A stretch of DNA of 11,753 nucleotides from positions 1 to 11,753 of the forward strand of contig CAYHBX010000027.1 in assembly GCA_964355005.1 (NCBI GenBank). The letters run 5' to 3'. The notes beneath the pieces were generated by a model. It worked only from the letters and a program-made list of their open reading frames with translations. It had not been told where the DNA came from and did not search any database. Position numbers and translations under genes: made by a program. Shown here piece by piece: positions 5,881 through 11,753 of the stretch; position 1 is the first letter of the stretch, and each line of letters starts with the position of its first letter. The DNA is from JAUSKF01 sp964355005. Lineage in GTDB: Bacteria > Patescibacteriota > Minisyncoccia > UBA6257 > WO2-44-18.

Positions 5881-6644
5881 AATACTTAACCGCCGAAGAA
5901 CTCAAAAAATCCTATAGCCAGGAAACTCACGAAATATTGCGGGATCACGTCGGTAAGAACATTCAGGGGATGTTCGCGCTGGACCTCTTCCGGCGATCCG
6001 CCGAACGTACTTTTGGTAGCAGAAAGGATATCAAAATTTTAGACCTTGGACCGGCAGGTGGCGCCTTTGGCAAACAGCTGACCCAGACGGGCTATCAAAA
6101 CGTCTACGGAGCGGATCTGGATAACTATCTTTCCACGGATAATAAACCTTCGTTTAAGGAGCTAAAAACGGCCGATTTGAGCATAGAACGGTTGCCCTGG
6201 GCGGACGGGTATTTCGACGCAATCACCGCCTGGTGCGTCTTCCCCCACCTGGAAAACCCATTCCATTGCTTCCGAGAGGTACGCAGGATTTTGAGTGAAG
6301 ACGGATTATTTATCTTTTCCGCGCCCAACCTGGAATCCAAAGCCAGCATCAATTATTTCATCAAACACAGAGACCTGGGCAGCTACCAGGCCTCCAACAA
6401 TCATCTGGCAATTTTTACCCGCGGAATTATTGAAAAGGCCGTTTTTAAATATTTCGACCTCGTTGATATCAAATATCACGTCCGCGATAAGGTTTTTAAC
6501 CGAGGATTCAAAGGACGAATCCGGAAAATAATCTACACGGCAGTTTCTCGATTCAGCAAGCAATGGCAAACCGGTTTGGAAAAGCGCTGGGCATATAACA
6601 CTATTTATGTATTACGCCCCAAAAGGCAAGGTCCGAACTCCTAA
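5877..6644 (+). CDS. Class I SAM-dependent methyltransferase (paralogue 2)
   Basis: 255 residues and the only plus-strand gene found. Motif I is IKILDLGPAGGAFG (52-65), the post-strand-2 acidic motif is ADLDNYLS (79-86), and the strand-4 region is YFDAITAWCVFPHLENP (112-128). The tail carries YFIKHRDLGSY (160-170), SNNHLAIFT (173-181) and IRKIIYTA. It aligns end to end with the methyltransferase at 3730-4476 (shared MKYLT start, DxDNYLS, PHLENP, NNH, YFDLV, IIYVL), so the pair arose by duplication or parallel acquisition. The product probably methylates a glycan or a related precursor, but the substrate cannot be read from sequence. It is transcribed divergently from the GT-B gene and converges on the flippase, with the two stop codons sharing bases 6641-6644. 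Confidence 0.9.
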   Translation: MKYLTAEELKKSYSQETHEILRDHVGKNIQGMFALDLFRRSAERTFGSRKDIKILDLGPAGGAFGKQLTQTGYQNVYGADLDNYLSTDNKPSFKELKTADLSIERLPWADGYFDAITAWCVFPHLENPFHCFREVRRILSEDGLFIFSAPNLESKASINYFIKHRDLGSYQASNNHLAIFTRGIIEKAVFKYFDLVDIKYHVRDKVFNRGFKGRIRKIIYTAVSRFSKQWQTGLEKRWAYNTIYVLRPKRQGPNS

Positions 6645-8035
6645 GGGCGGTCATTTGACCCAAACAAACCGGTAGCTTTCTTAAAAACCCGAGAGAGCAC
6701 GTCCCGATCATAAGCATCAAAGCTGAAAAGGCCGCGTAGCCGTACCCGAAATTCCGGATAACTCCTTAGTAGCCGAGAGTAGAAAAACCACACCCGCTCC
6801 GCGTAAGTCAGCACGTAAACGATGCCTGACCCGGCCAGCCCAAAGATTGGCAGGAAGATCGCTAGTGTCGCCGGGATAATGACGGCTTCATTAAAAACTC
6901 TCATCGTTAAAACCTTCTGCTCTCTCAAAACAGTAAGAGTGGCTTTTAAAATTTTATAGAACCCAAACACAGGGAGCGCTAACAACATAACGTAAAATAT
7001 CGGCATAGCCGGCTGATATCGGGGGAAGATAAAAACTACGAGCGGAGGAACCAGGATAAAACTACCGACCATCAGCATTGAACCCAACCAAAACGCGTAT
7101 TTGATCGATCGTTTAAAAATAAAACTTATCTGCCCGCGATTATCAGCTTTTAAGGCCAGAATGGGCGACAATCCATCCAAGGGGAACAGGTTTTCAATGA
7201 AGGCGATCAAATTAATCGCCAATGAGTAGAAAGCTACCGCTTCGGTGTTAATGAAAAACTTGATTAACCACGGAGTAACATTTTTGCTTACCCGAGAGAA
7301 AGCATACCGGGTGATCGCCCAATGCCCATAAGTCTTGATCAGCTGCCATAGCAAAGGTTCCCGCTGGCTGGACACGCCGCCAAACGCCTTAAGAAAACCT
7401 CTCCAAAAAAGAACTAGGGTAAGAAATAAAATAGCCACGCCATCCGCCAAAACATGGGCCGCGATCACCTGCACGATTGAAAAGTGGCCGCTCATAACCA
7501 AAAACAACACGACGAAGACCAGCTTCGCGGCCTCGCGAATGGCCGGATAACTCCAATAGAAAAAGTTAAGCGTGATCTTCAGCAACATGGATTCCAAGGA
7601 CTGAAGCGCCCGAAGAACCACCAGAAGACTGGCTATTTTGATAAATAACCCAATGTCTTCGCCGTAGGATCGCGCGATCACGTCAGACAGGAAAAACATT
7701 GCCCCGGAAGTAACAAACGAGATCCCAAGTTTAAACTTCGCGTAACTTAAATACAGTTTTTTAGCGGCGCTGCGAAGATTCTGGTTAAAATACCGGCGAA
7801 CATCCACGGAAACCACGCCGTCAATAACGTCCAAACTAAACCCGTCAACAATAGCGACCGCCGACAATACCAGCTGATACAATCCGAAATGAAAAACAGA
7901 CAGGTTGCTGATAATAAAGTAGGAATTAATGAGTCCTAAGCTGGTAGCCAGCGTATCAAAAGAACGCTTGAGAAATTCTCCTTTTAAAAAATAATGCAAA
8001 AGGGATTGTTTCTGGTCGGAAGAATTAATGATCAT
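6641..8035 (-). CDS. Wzx/MATE-like polysaccharide flippase
   Basis: 464 residues with about 12-14 hydrophobic segments spread along the length and few long soluble loops, the size and texture of the polysaccharide-biosynthesis (Wzx/RfbX, MVF superfamily) flippases. These move undecaprenyl-linked glycans across the cytoplasmic membrane. Supporting signs are the N-terminal pattern of an amphipathic lead (LHYFLKGEFLKRSF) entering a first helix with a conserved-looking phase, charged R/K residues within the membrane region (such as RYFNQNLRS near 80-90), and the position at the end of a glycosyltransferase run. The ATG at 8035 overlaps the stop of the upstream glycosyltransferase by 11 bp, so it is almost certainly in the same operon. 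The assignment rests on topology and context rather than a diagnostic motif. Confidence 0.85.
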   Translation of the reverse strand: MIINSSDQKQSLLHYFLKGEFLKRSFDTLATSLGLINSYFIISNLSVFHFGLYQLVLSAVAIVDGFSLDVIDGVVSVDVRRYFNQNLRSAAKKLYLSYAKFKLGISFVTSGAMFFLSDVIARSYGEDIGLFIKIASLLVVLRALQSLESMLLKITLNFFYWSYPAIREAAKLVFVVLFLVMSGHFSIVQVIAAHVLADGVAILFLTLVLFWRGFLKAFGGVSSQREPLLWQLIKTYGHWAITRYAFSRVSKNVTPWLIKFFINTEAVAFYSLAINLIAFIENLFPLDGLSPILALKADNRGQISFIFKRSIKYAFWLGSMLMVGSFILVPPLVVFIFPRYQPAMPIFYVMLLALPVFGFYKILKATLTVLREQKVLTMRVFNEAVIIPATLAIFLPIFGLAGSGIVYVLTYAERVWFFYSRLLRSYPEFRVRLRGLFSFDAYDRDVLSRVFKKATGLFGSNDRP

Positions 8036-9095
8036 AGGCCCGGAAAACTTTGACTAGCTTGTTCAATAAGCCTGATAAATCGTGATGTTTCACTATAATA
8101 TCACGAAGCCGGCTTCCAATTTCTTTCCGCTCCTCTTTGCTGATCCGCGAAAATCCAACTATTTTGTCGGCCAGATCGCGATAATCGCCTTCCTTAAACA
8201 TCAATTTGGCCTGCAGATCGGAGGGTAAAATATCAGCGAAAGCCAAGTTGCTAACCAAGATCGGCACGCCGCAGGCCATTGCCTCCAGAGTGCTTTTATC
8301 AAAACTCCCGGTGACCGTCAAATTAATGAACAAATCGTGCCTCCGATAGATGGGTGGGGTGTTCTTGTTCGGAACCGGGCTGAGAAAGGAGGCCGACCCG
8401 GATAAACCGAAATCGGCAACCATTTTTTTTACTGATATAAGATATTCGCTGTCGGCCGTATTGCCGGCAGTAGGGGCTCCAACCACTGAAAGTTTAATGG
8501 GCAGACGTTGGCCGGCTAATTGGATCGCTTTTATTAAAACGTCCAAGTTCTTAATCGGAGCGATCCGTCCCAGAAATAAAATTTTAATTGAGTCATCCGA
8601 TCCGCGATAAACCCGGCCCGGATTGAAAAGTTTGGTGTTAATTCCCTGCTGTAAGACCTCCAGTTTTTTACTCGGAAAAGGGAAGGCGCGCGCAGTGGAA
8701 GCAACCACGGAATTCGCCAGCCATTCCGCCAAGCGGATCCGCCAGTTAGCCAAGTAATGGGCGTACCATAAAATTATCTTTTTCCCCAACAATCTCCAGA
8801 TCAACCCCCCAAGAATCACGTATTCCGGATTCATATGCACAAACACCACGTCGTAATCTTTCCGCAAGATCCAAATATACCGGAAAAAATTCTTCAAATA
8901 TGCCCACCGGCCAAGTTTTTCCTCTTTGCCTAAAGAATATACACGGACATTGTTCGGCAGATCTACCGATCCCTTAAACAAACAAACAGCGGAGATTGAA
9001 TCCACTTTGAAGGCCAGCTCGGAAATCCAATGATGATAAATTCCCAGGACGTCATCCTGTTGATCAATTTTTTGGGTAATAAATAACACGCGCAT
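8025..9095 (-). CDS. GT4-family glycosyltransferase
   Basis: 356 residues with a GT-B layout. The N-terminal acceptor domain starts MRVLFITQKIDQQDD and contains YDVVFVHMNPEY (81-92). The donor domain begins at KILFLGRIAPIKNLD (171-185), where R177 and K182 are the expected phosphate-binding basic residues. The donor motif is TGSFDKSTLEAMACG (262-275 region). The second Glu of the E-x7-E motif is present (E271), but the first is replaced by Gly263. A GSxDKxxLEAMA variant is, to my recollection, seen in a GT4 subfamily, so activity is plausible. It probably adds one sugar to a lipid-linked glycan at the cytoplasmic membrane. It begins 3 bp after the previous stop and overlaps the flippase start by 11 bp. 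Confidence 0.9.
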   Translation of the reverse strand: MRVLFITQKIDQQDDVLGIYHHWISELAFKVDSISAVCLFKGSVDLPNNVRVYSLGKEEKLGRWAYLKNFFRYIWILRKDYDVVFVHMNPEYVILGGLIWRLLGKKIILWYAHYLANWRIRLAEWLANSVVASTARAFPFPSKKLEVLQQGINTKLFNPGRVYRGSDDSIKILFLGRIAPIKNLDVLIKAIQLAGQRLPIKLSVVGAPTAGNTADSEYLISVKKMVADFGLSGSASFLSPVPNKNTPPIYRRHDLFINLTVTGSFDKSTLEAMACGVPILVSNLAFADILPSDLQAKLMFKEGDYRDLADKIVGFSRISKEERKEIGSRLRDIIVKHHDLSGLLNKLVKVFRAYDH

Positions 9096-9098
9096 TTT

Positions 9099-10136
9099 TT
9101 AGAAAGTGAGGCTTTTTTTGTATTGTTCGAGGTATTGCACGCGAGTTGGCCAGTTTTCCAGAAATCGATTTTGCTCTTCAACGACTTTTTTCCGTTCAGC
9201 GGGGTCATTAATCAGTTTATCAATAATTTCGACGCCTTTTATTTTATCGCCCACCGGGAAAGTCCGGCCCAAAGCTACTCCGACATCGGTCATTACCACC
9301 GGTACTCCCGCGGCGGTGGCTTCCACGGCCGCCATTCCATAACCTTCATAGTTAGAGGTGAGCAGAAACAGATCGGCGATCTTATAATAATTCACCAATG
9401 ACCCCAAAGTTTCCCCAGAGCTTATTAATATCCATTTCAAGTTTTGATGTCGCTTCTTAAGCTCATTAACGATATCGGCCGCCAGCTTTAGGTTTTTTTC
9501 CGGCCCTGGCCGCGCCACTGTGAGGATCACAAAGGCCTTGCCGGGATTATTTTTTTGAATAAATTGAGCATCCGGGTTTCCATGCCGAAATTTTTCAATA
9601 TCAACAAAAATTGGAAGAACTGTGATGCGATCGACCAGTAGTGGGTATCGGGTAGCGAGCGAGTGCTTAACGCGGTCGGAAACAACTCGGATGCGGTCAG
9701 CTTTTTTAATCAACCATTTTGCTAGCAAAACTCGAAGTCTATTTTTTAAAGAAGCCGCCGCAAAATACGGACTTAAAAAGTCGGTGTGAATTTGGACTTG
9801 CCAGGGAAGTTTGAATTTATTTTTCAAACGCCAAGCTACTAAACCTGTTTCAAAAGGATCCTGCGAAGTAATAACGGATAACCCACGACTTACGACTAAC
9901 GACCTGCTCAAACGGTAGGCGTCGCGGAAATATAAAAATTTAAAGCGGCCGTTTGTCGGATACAGAAAAATATTTCCAGCGATTGTTGCCGTCAGTCGTT
10001 TGTCGTCAGTCGTTTGTCGCGTATAAATCACCACATGTAGCTCCTCGAACAGCTTTCCGTATTCCAAAATACGAGCCCGCACAGCGCTGCCTTCAGTAAA
10101 CATCTGACTATCGGTTGATAGCATCAAAACTCTCAT
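9099..10136 (-). CDS. GT4-family glycosyltransferase with repeat insertions
   Basis: 345 residues from ATG 10136 (MRVLMLSTDSQMFTEGSAVR), 4 bp after the upstream stop. An upstream ATG at 10181 would add 15 unrelated residues and overlap the neighbour by 41 bp, so it is rejected. Motifs: TSQDPFETGL (90-99), QIHTDFLSPYF (115-125), donor-domain start VARPGPEKNL (207-216) and an intact E-x7-E in EGYGMAAVEATAAG (264-277). Two things stand out. Two loops of the N-terminal domain (about 40-51 and 78-88) are encoded by ACGACNN heptamers. The stretch between LKWILISSG (233-241) and YYKIADLFLL (250-259) is much shorter than usual for GT4, suggesting loss of about 25 residues of the donor domain. The frame is otherwise clean, so an active enzyme is likely but not assured. 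Confidence 0.88.
   Translation of the reverse strand: MRVLMLSTDSQMFTEGSAVRARILEYGKLFEELHVVIYTRQTTDDKRLTATIAGNIFLYPTNGRFKFLYFRDAYRLSRSLVVSRGLSVITSQDPFETGLVAWRLKNKFKLPWQVQIHTDFLSPYFAAASLKNRLRVLLAKWLIKKADRIRVVSDRVKHSLATRYPLLVDRITVLPIFVDIEKFRHGNPDAQFIQKNNPGKAFVILTVARPGPEKNLKLAADIVNELKKRHQNLKWILISSGETLGSLVNYYKIADLFLLTSNYEGYGMAAVEATAAGVPVVMTDVGVALGRTFPVGDKIKGVEIIDKLINDPAERKKVVEEQNRFLENWPTRVQYLEQYKKSLTF
9885..9905 (+). repeat. Heptamer repeat ACGACNN (plus orientation) in GT4 gene
   Basis: Three exact heptamers of the form ACGACNN read ACGACTT, ACGACTA, ACGACCT on the plus strand. On the coding strand they contribute the loop RSLVVSRGLS just before the conserved-looking TSQDPFE segment. The same heptamer in inverted orientation occurs at 9986-10020, and the two blocks are complementary at 17 of 19 positions. 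Confidence 0.75.
9986..10020 (-). repeat. Heptamer repeat ACGACNN (minus orientation) in GT4 gene
   Basis: Plus-strand heptamers read TTGCCGT, CAGTCGT, TTGTCGT, CAGTCGT, TTGTCGC, so ACGACNN lies on the minus strand. Bases 9991-10004 and 10005-10018 are a perfect 14-bp tandem duplication (GTCAGTCGTTTGTC twice). The coding strand reads RQTTDDKRLTAT, a polar loop between YT and the IFLYPTNGR segment. Confidence 0.85.
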
Positions 10137-10140
10137 TGCG

Positions 10141-11247
10141 TTACAAATGAAGACCGTGAAAAATTTGCAGGACCTTTTCAAAAGTGCCGGCTTCCAGCTT
10201 AGATATCTTTTTAACCGCCGATTGTAACCTCCGATATTTCGCGCCGTTAAGTAGGTCGTTCATTTTCTGCTCTAATTCCCGTTCATTCCGCGGATCAAAA
10301 ATAAATTCTTCTCCCAAAGGAATAGTCAGGCCGTTTTCTCGGCTCAAGATAACCGGCCGACCGGCCGCGAGACACTCCAAAATAAAATTGGGGTTGAATT
10401 CGGTAGACGCCGGACCAACACACGCCCCGGAACAGCTGATGATCTTAGACAGATCTTCCCTGCTCACCCCTTTGCGAATTTCAATAAATTTACCGGATTC
10501 CAGCTGACGCATAAGATTTTCCAATTGGGGCCGCTCCGGACCATCACCCACCAGCAACAGCTTACCGGCCTTATTTTTCTGCCGAACACGGTCAAACACC
10601 CTCATCAGCATATCCAAATTTTTGTATCTCACAAAACGTCCCGCGAATAAAAAGGTCTGCTGATCCAAAGCTGGACACCCCTGGTCTTTAACGGCAATGA
10701 CCGGATTCGGTATCGTGAATATCTTTTTCGGATCCAAACCATAGTGCTCCGGATAGAGTTTTTTCAATAGCTCTGCGGGGACAATCACCGCGTCCGCCCA
10801 TCTCAAAACAAGCAGAGTCGCCGCATAAAGAACCGGGGCATCCAAAAAATAACGCTTTTGGACATAGTAGTTGACCATCGATAGATCGGTTTTCCCCGAT
10901 TCGGCGAGTCGCTCCCACAAAACATCACCACCGATCCGGACGACAAATTTTCGCCGCAAGATCTTCGCGGCCGCTAACGCCGGAAGGCCGGCCGAAGTTA
11001 CGTCCTGCGCGTAAAAAGCATCATTAAAAAGCGCTGCCACCAAACACTTTAAAAAATAAAATAATTGGCGAATACCAAAAGGCCAGCGCCGGGAAACGCT
11101 CCTTACGGAAGGCGAACTCTGATCCCCATAGGTAAGGATGGAAGCGTGGCTATTCTGGCTTGATAAAAAATCCTGGAAAAGTTTTACATGTTTTGCCGGT
11201 CCTCCGATATCCGGAGGGTAGATTCCGGTGGCAATGATAATTCGCAT
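10141..11247 (-). CDS. GT4-family glycosyltransferase
   Basis: 368 residues. The N-terminus MRIIIATGIYPPDIGGPAKHV is the classic GT4 acceptor-domain opening with its glycine-rich loop. FVVRIGGDVLWERL (101-114) follows. The donor domain starts at FLFAGRFVRYKNLD (199-212), with R204 and K209 as the likely phosphate ligands. LLVGDGPERPQLE is the usual strand-helix (231-243), and the E-x7-E motif is intact in EFNPNFILECLAAGRP (E283, E291). The length is normal and no repeat insertion was found. It probably transfers a sugar during assembly of the same lipid-linked glycan. The ATG lies 5 bp after the upstream glycosyltransferase stop, and its own stop is 4 bp before the next start. No Shine-Dalgarno is seen; the base run before ATG is a CCCTAAA repeat. 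Confidence 0.93.
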   Translation of the reverse strand: MRIIIATGIYPPDIGGPAKHVKLFQDFLSSQNSHASILTYGDQSSPSVRSVSRRWPFGIRQLFYFLKCLVAALFNDAFYAQDVTSAGLPALAAAKILRRKFVVRIGGDVLWERLAESGKTDLSMVNYYVQKRYFLDAPVLYAATLLVLRWADAVIVPAELLKKLYPEHYGLDPKKIFTIPNPVIAVKDQGCPALDQQTFLFAGRFVRYKNLDMLMRVFDRVRQKNKAGKLLLVGDGPERPQLENLMRQLESGKFIEIRKGVSREDLSKIISCSGACVGPASTEFNPNFILECLAAGRPVILSRENGLTIPLGEEFIFDPRNERELEQKMNDLLNGAKYRRLQSAVKKISKLEAGTFEKVLQIFHGLHL

Positions 11248-11250
11248 ATG

Positions 11251-11264
11251 GTTTAGGGTTTAGG
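11251..11264 (+). repeat. Heptamer repeat GTTTAGG x2 at gene junction
   Basis: GTTTAGG is repeated exactly twice at the junction of two glycosyltransferase genes. On the minus strand it reads CCCTAAACCCTAAAC. It supplies the last residues (PKP) and the TAA stop (11253-11255) of the upstream gene and sits 4-5 bp before the next ATG. With only two units, chance cannot be excluded on its own. Confidence 0.6.
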
Positions 11265-11753
11265 GAATAAAAATATATTCGACATTTTTTTGGCAATAAT
11301 ATCCCAAGAATAGTTACGCAAAACCAACTCCCGCCCCGCGCGGCCCAATCGCTCACGCAACGAACTATCACTAACCAATAGACCTATTTTTTCAGCCAAA
11401 TCTTTTGAGTCATCAACCCGGACAAAGAGACCGTTCGCATAATTCGCATCTTCTTTTACATCGTTCGCATTATAATCTTTGAGAAAATCCGGAATACCAC
11501 CGACGGCAGTACCAATAACCGGCAAACCAGCCGCCATTGCTTCTAAAAAAGAATTTCCTAGCCCCTCGGAACGCGAAGGACGGGCGAAGATGGTAGCCTG
11601 CAGTAGATAGTGAGGAATTTGCTCCGGTTCGACGGCGCCTAAAAATTCTACTTTCCCGGAAATCCCTAAATCTTGGGCGAGTTGCTTCAGCGCAAATTCT
11701 TCCGGTCCGCTTCCTAAAATTTGAAGCCGGACATCGCCCGAAAGCTCCGCGAA
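11253..11753 (-). CDS. GT4-family glycosyltransferase, N-terminus beyond window
   Basis: The minus frame is open from the right edge to TAA at 11253, giving 166 C-terminal residues; the start lies outside the window. It is a clear GT4 donor domain: RLQILGSGPEE (9-19 of the visible part), VEFLGAVEPEQIPHYL (35-50), FARPSRSEGLGNSFLEAMAAG (56-76) with E-x7-E at E63/E71, GTAVGGIPDFL (81-91) and GLFVRVDD (108-115). Between IPDFL and GLFV, where most GT4 enzymes have a short EDGxN turn, it carries KDYNANDVKEDANYAN, about 11 residues longer than usual and encoded by the TTCGCAT repeat at 11434-11470. The internal ATG at 11535-11537 is Met73 of the visible part, within the donor motif, and is not the start. 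This is the first visible gene of the glycan operon; its promoter lies off the right edge. Confidence 0.93.
   Translation of the reverse strand, partial: FAELSGDVRLQILGSGPEEFALKQLAQDLGISGKVEFLGAVEPEQIPHYLLQATIFARPSRSEGLGNSFLEAMAAGLPVIGTAVGGIPDFLKDYNANDVKEDANYANGLFVRVDDSKDLAEKIGLLVSDSSLRERLGRAGRELVLRNYSWDIIAKKMSNIFLFPKP
11434..11470 (+). repeat. Nonamer repeat TTCGCAT inside GT4 gene
   Basis: TTCGCAT occurs at 11434, 11443 and 11464, a spacing of 9 and 21 bp, compared with 9 and 20 bp for the copy in folD. On the coding strand it gives the Asn/Ala/Asp-rich loop YNANDVKEDANYAN. Orientation and reading frame relative to the host gene are the same as in folD. Confidence 0.75.

Noticed and set aside
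9986..10020. Possible CRISPR array from tandem repeats.
   Set aside because: The unit is 7/14 bp with no spacers and it lies inside an open glycosyltransferase frame.
9099..10136. Pseudogene from repeat insertion and shortened donor domain.
   Set aside because: The frame is uninterrupted, the E-x7-E and basic donor residues are kept and gene spacing is normal, so it is listed as a gene with a caution.
10137..10181. Upstream ATG start for the GT4 gene at 9099 (MKRSCKFFTVFICNA extension).
   Set aside because: It would overlap the previous gene by 41 bp and add no family motif. The ATG at 10136 gives the typical MRVLMLSTD start 4 bp after the upstream stop.
11251..11264. TTTAGGG units as a telomere-like repeat or replicon end.
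   Set aside because: There are only two copies, inside a continuous operon and overlapping a stop codon. They fit the wider heptamer pattern better.

Overview
The window looks like a chromosomal segment of a small-genome uncultured bacterium, most likely of the Patescibacteria/CPR (Parcubacteria-like). The lineage call is an inference. It rests on the divergent folD and glyA pair, the tightly packed glycan genes, the general lack of Shine-Dalgarno sequences and the interspersed short tandem repeats. TGA serves as a stop in the 4473-5816 gene, which argues for the standard bacterial code rather than the TGA=Gly code of Gracilibacteria/SR1. No rRNA, tRNA, CRISPR array, transposase or phage gene was found. 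Coding density is very high and the longest gap between genes is 127 bp.

Layout from left to right. (1) 1-1497, minus: a polytopic GT-C-like membrane protein that runs off the left edge and overlaps folD by 8 bp. (2) 1490-2314, minus: folD. (3) 2315-2441: a repeat-filled spacer. (4) 2442-3689, minus: glyA. (5) 3730-4476, minus: a SAM-dependent methyltransferase joined by an ATGA overlap to (6) 4473-5816, minus: a GT-B/CDP-glycerol-phosphotransferase-like transferase. (7) 5877-6644, plus: a second methyltransferase, clearly paralogous to the first, transcribed divergently from gene 6 with a candidate promoter and a chain of mini-ORFs in the gap. (8) 6641-11753, minus: a tight run of one Wzx-type flippase and four GT4 glycosyltransferases, the last cut by the right edge. 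It converges on methyltransferase 2 with overlapping stop codons.

Together genes 5-8, and probably gene 1, look like a surface-glycan locus. GT4 enzymes would build a lipid-linked glycan at the cytoplasmic face, the flippase would export it, and the two methyltransferases and the GT-B transferase would decorate or cap it. FolD and GlyA form a compact one-carbon/folate module (serine to glycine plus methylene-THF to formyl-THF) beside it.

The most unusual signal is a set of short tandem repeats sharing a 7-bp period but differing in sequence: AAATTCT, TTTAGAG, AAGTTAA, AGTTGAA, ACGACNN and TTTAGGG. A 9-bp family (ATTCGCATN) accompanies them. They fill the glyA-folD spacer, abut the folD start codon, supply the stop codons of glyA and one glycosyltransferase, and appear as in-frame insertions at apparent surface loops of FolD, GlyA and two GT4 enzymes.
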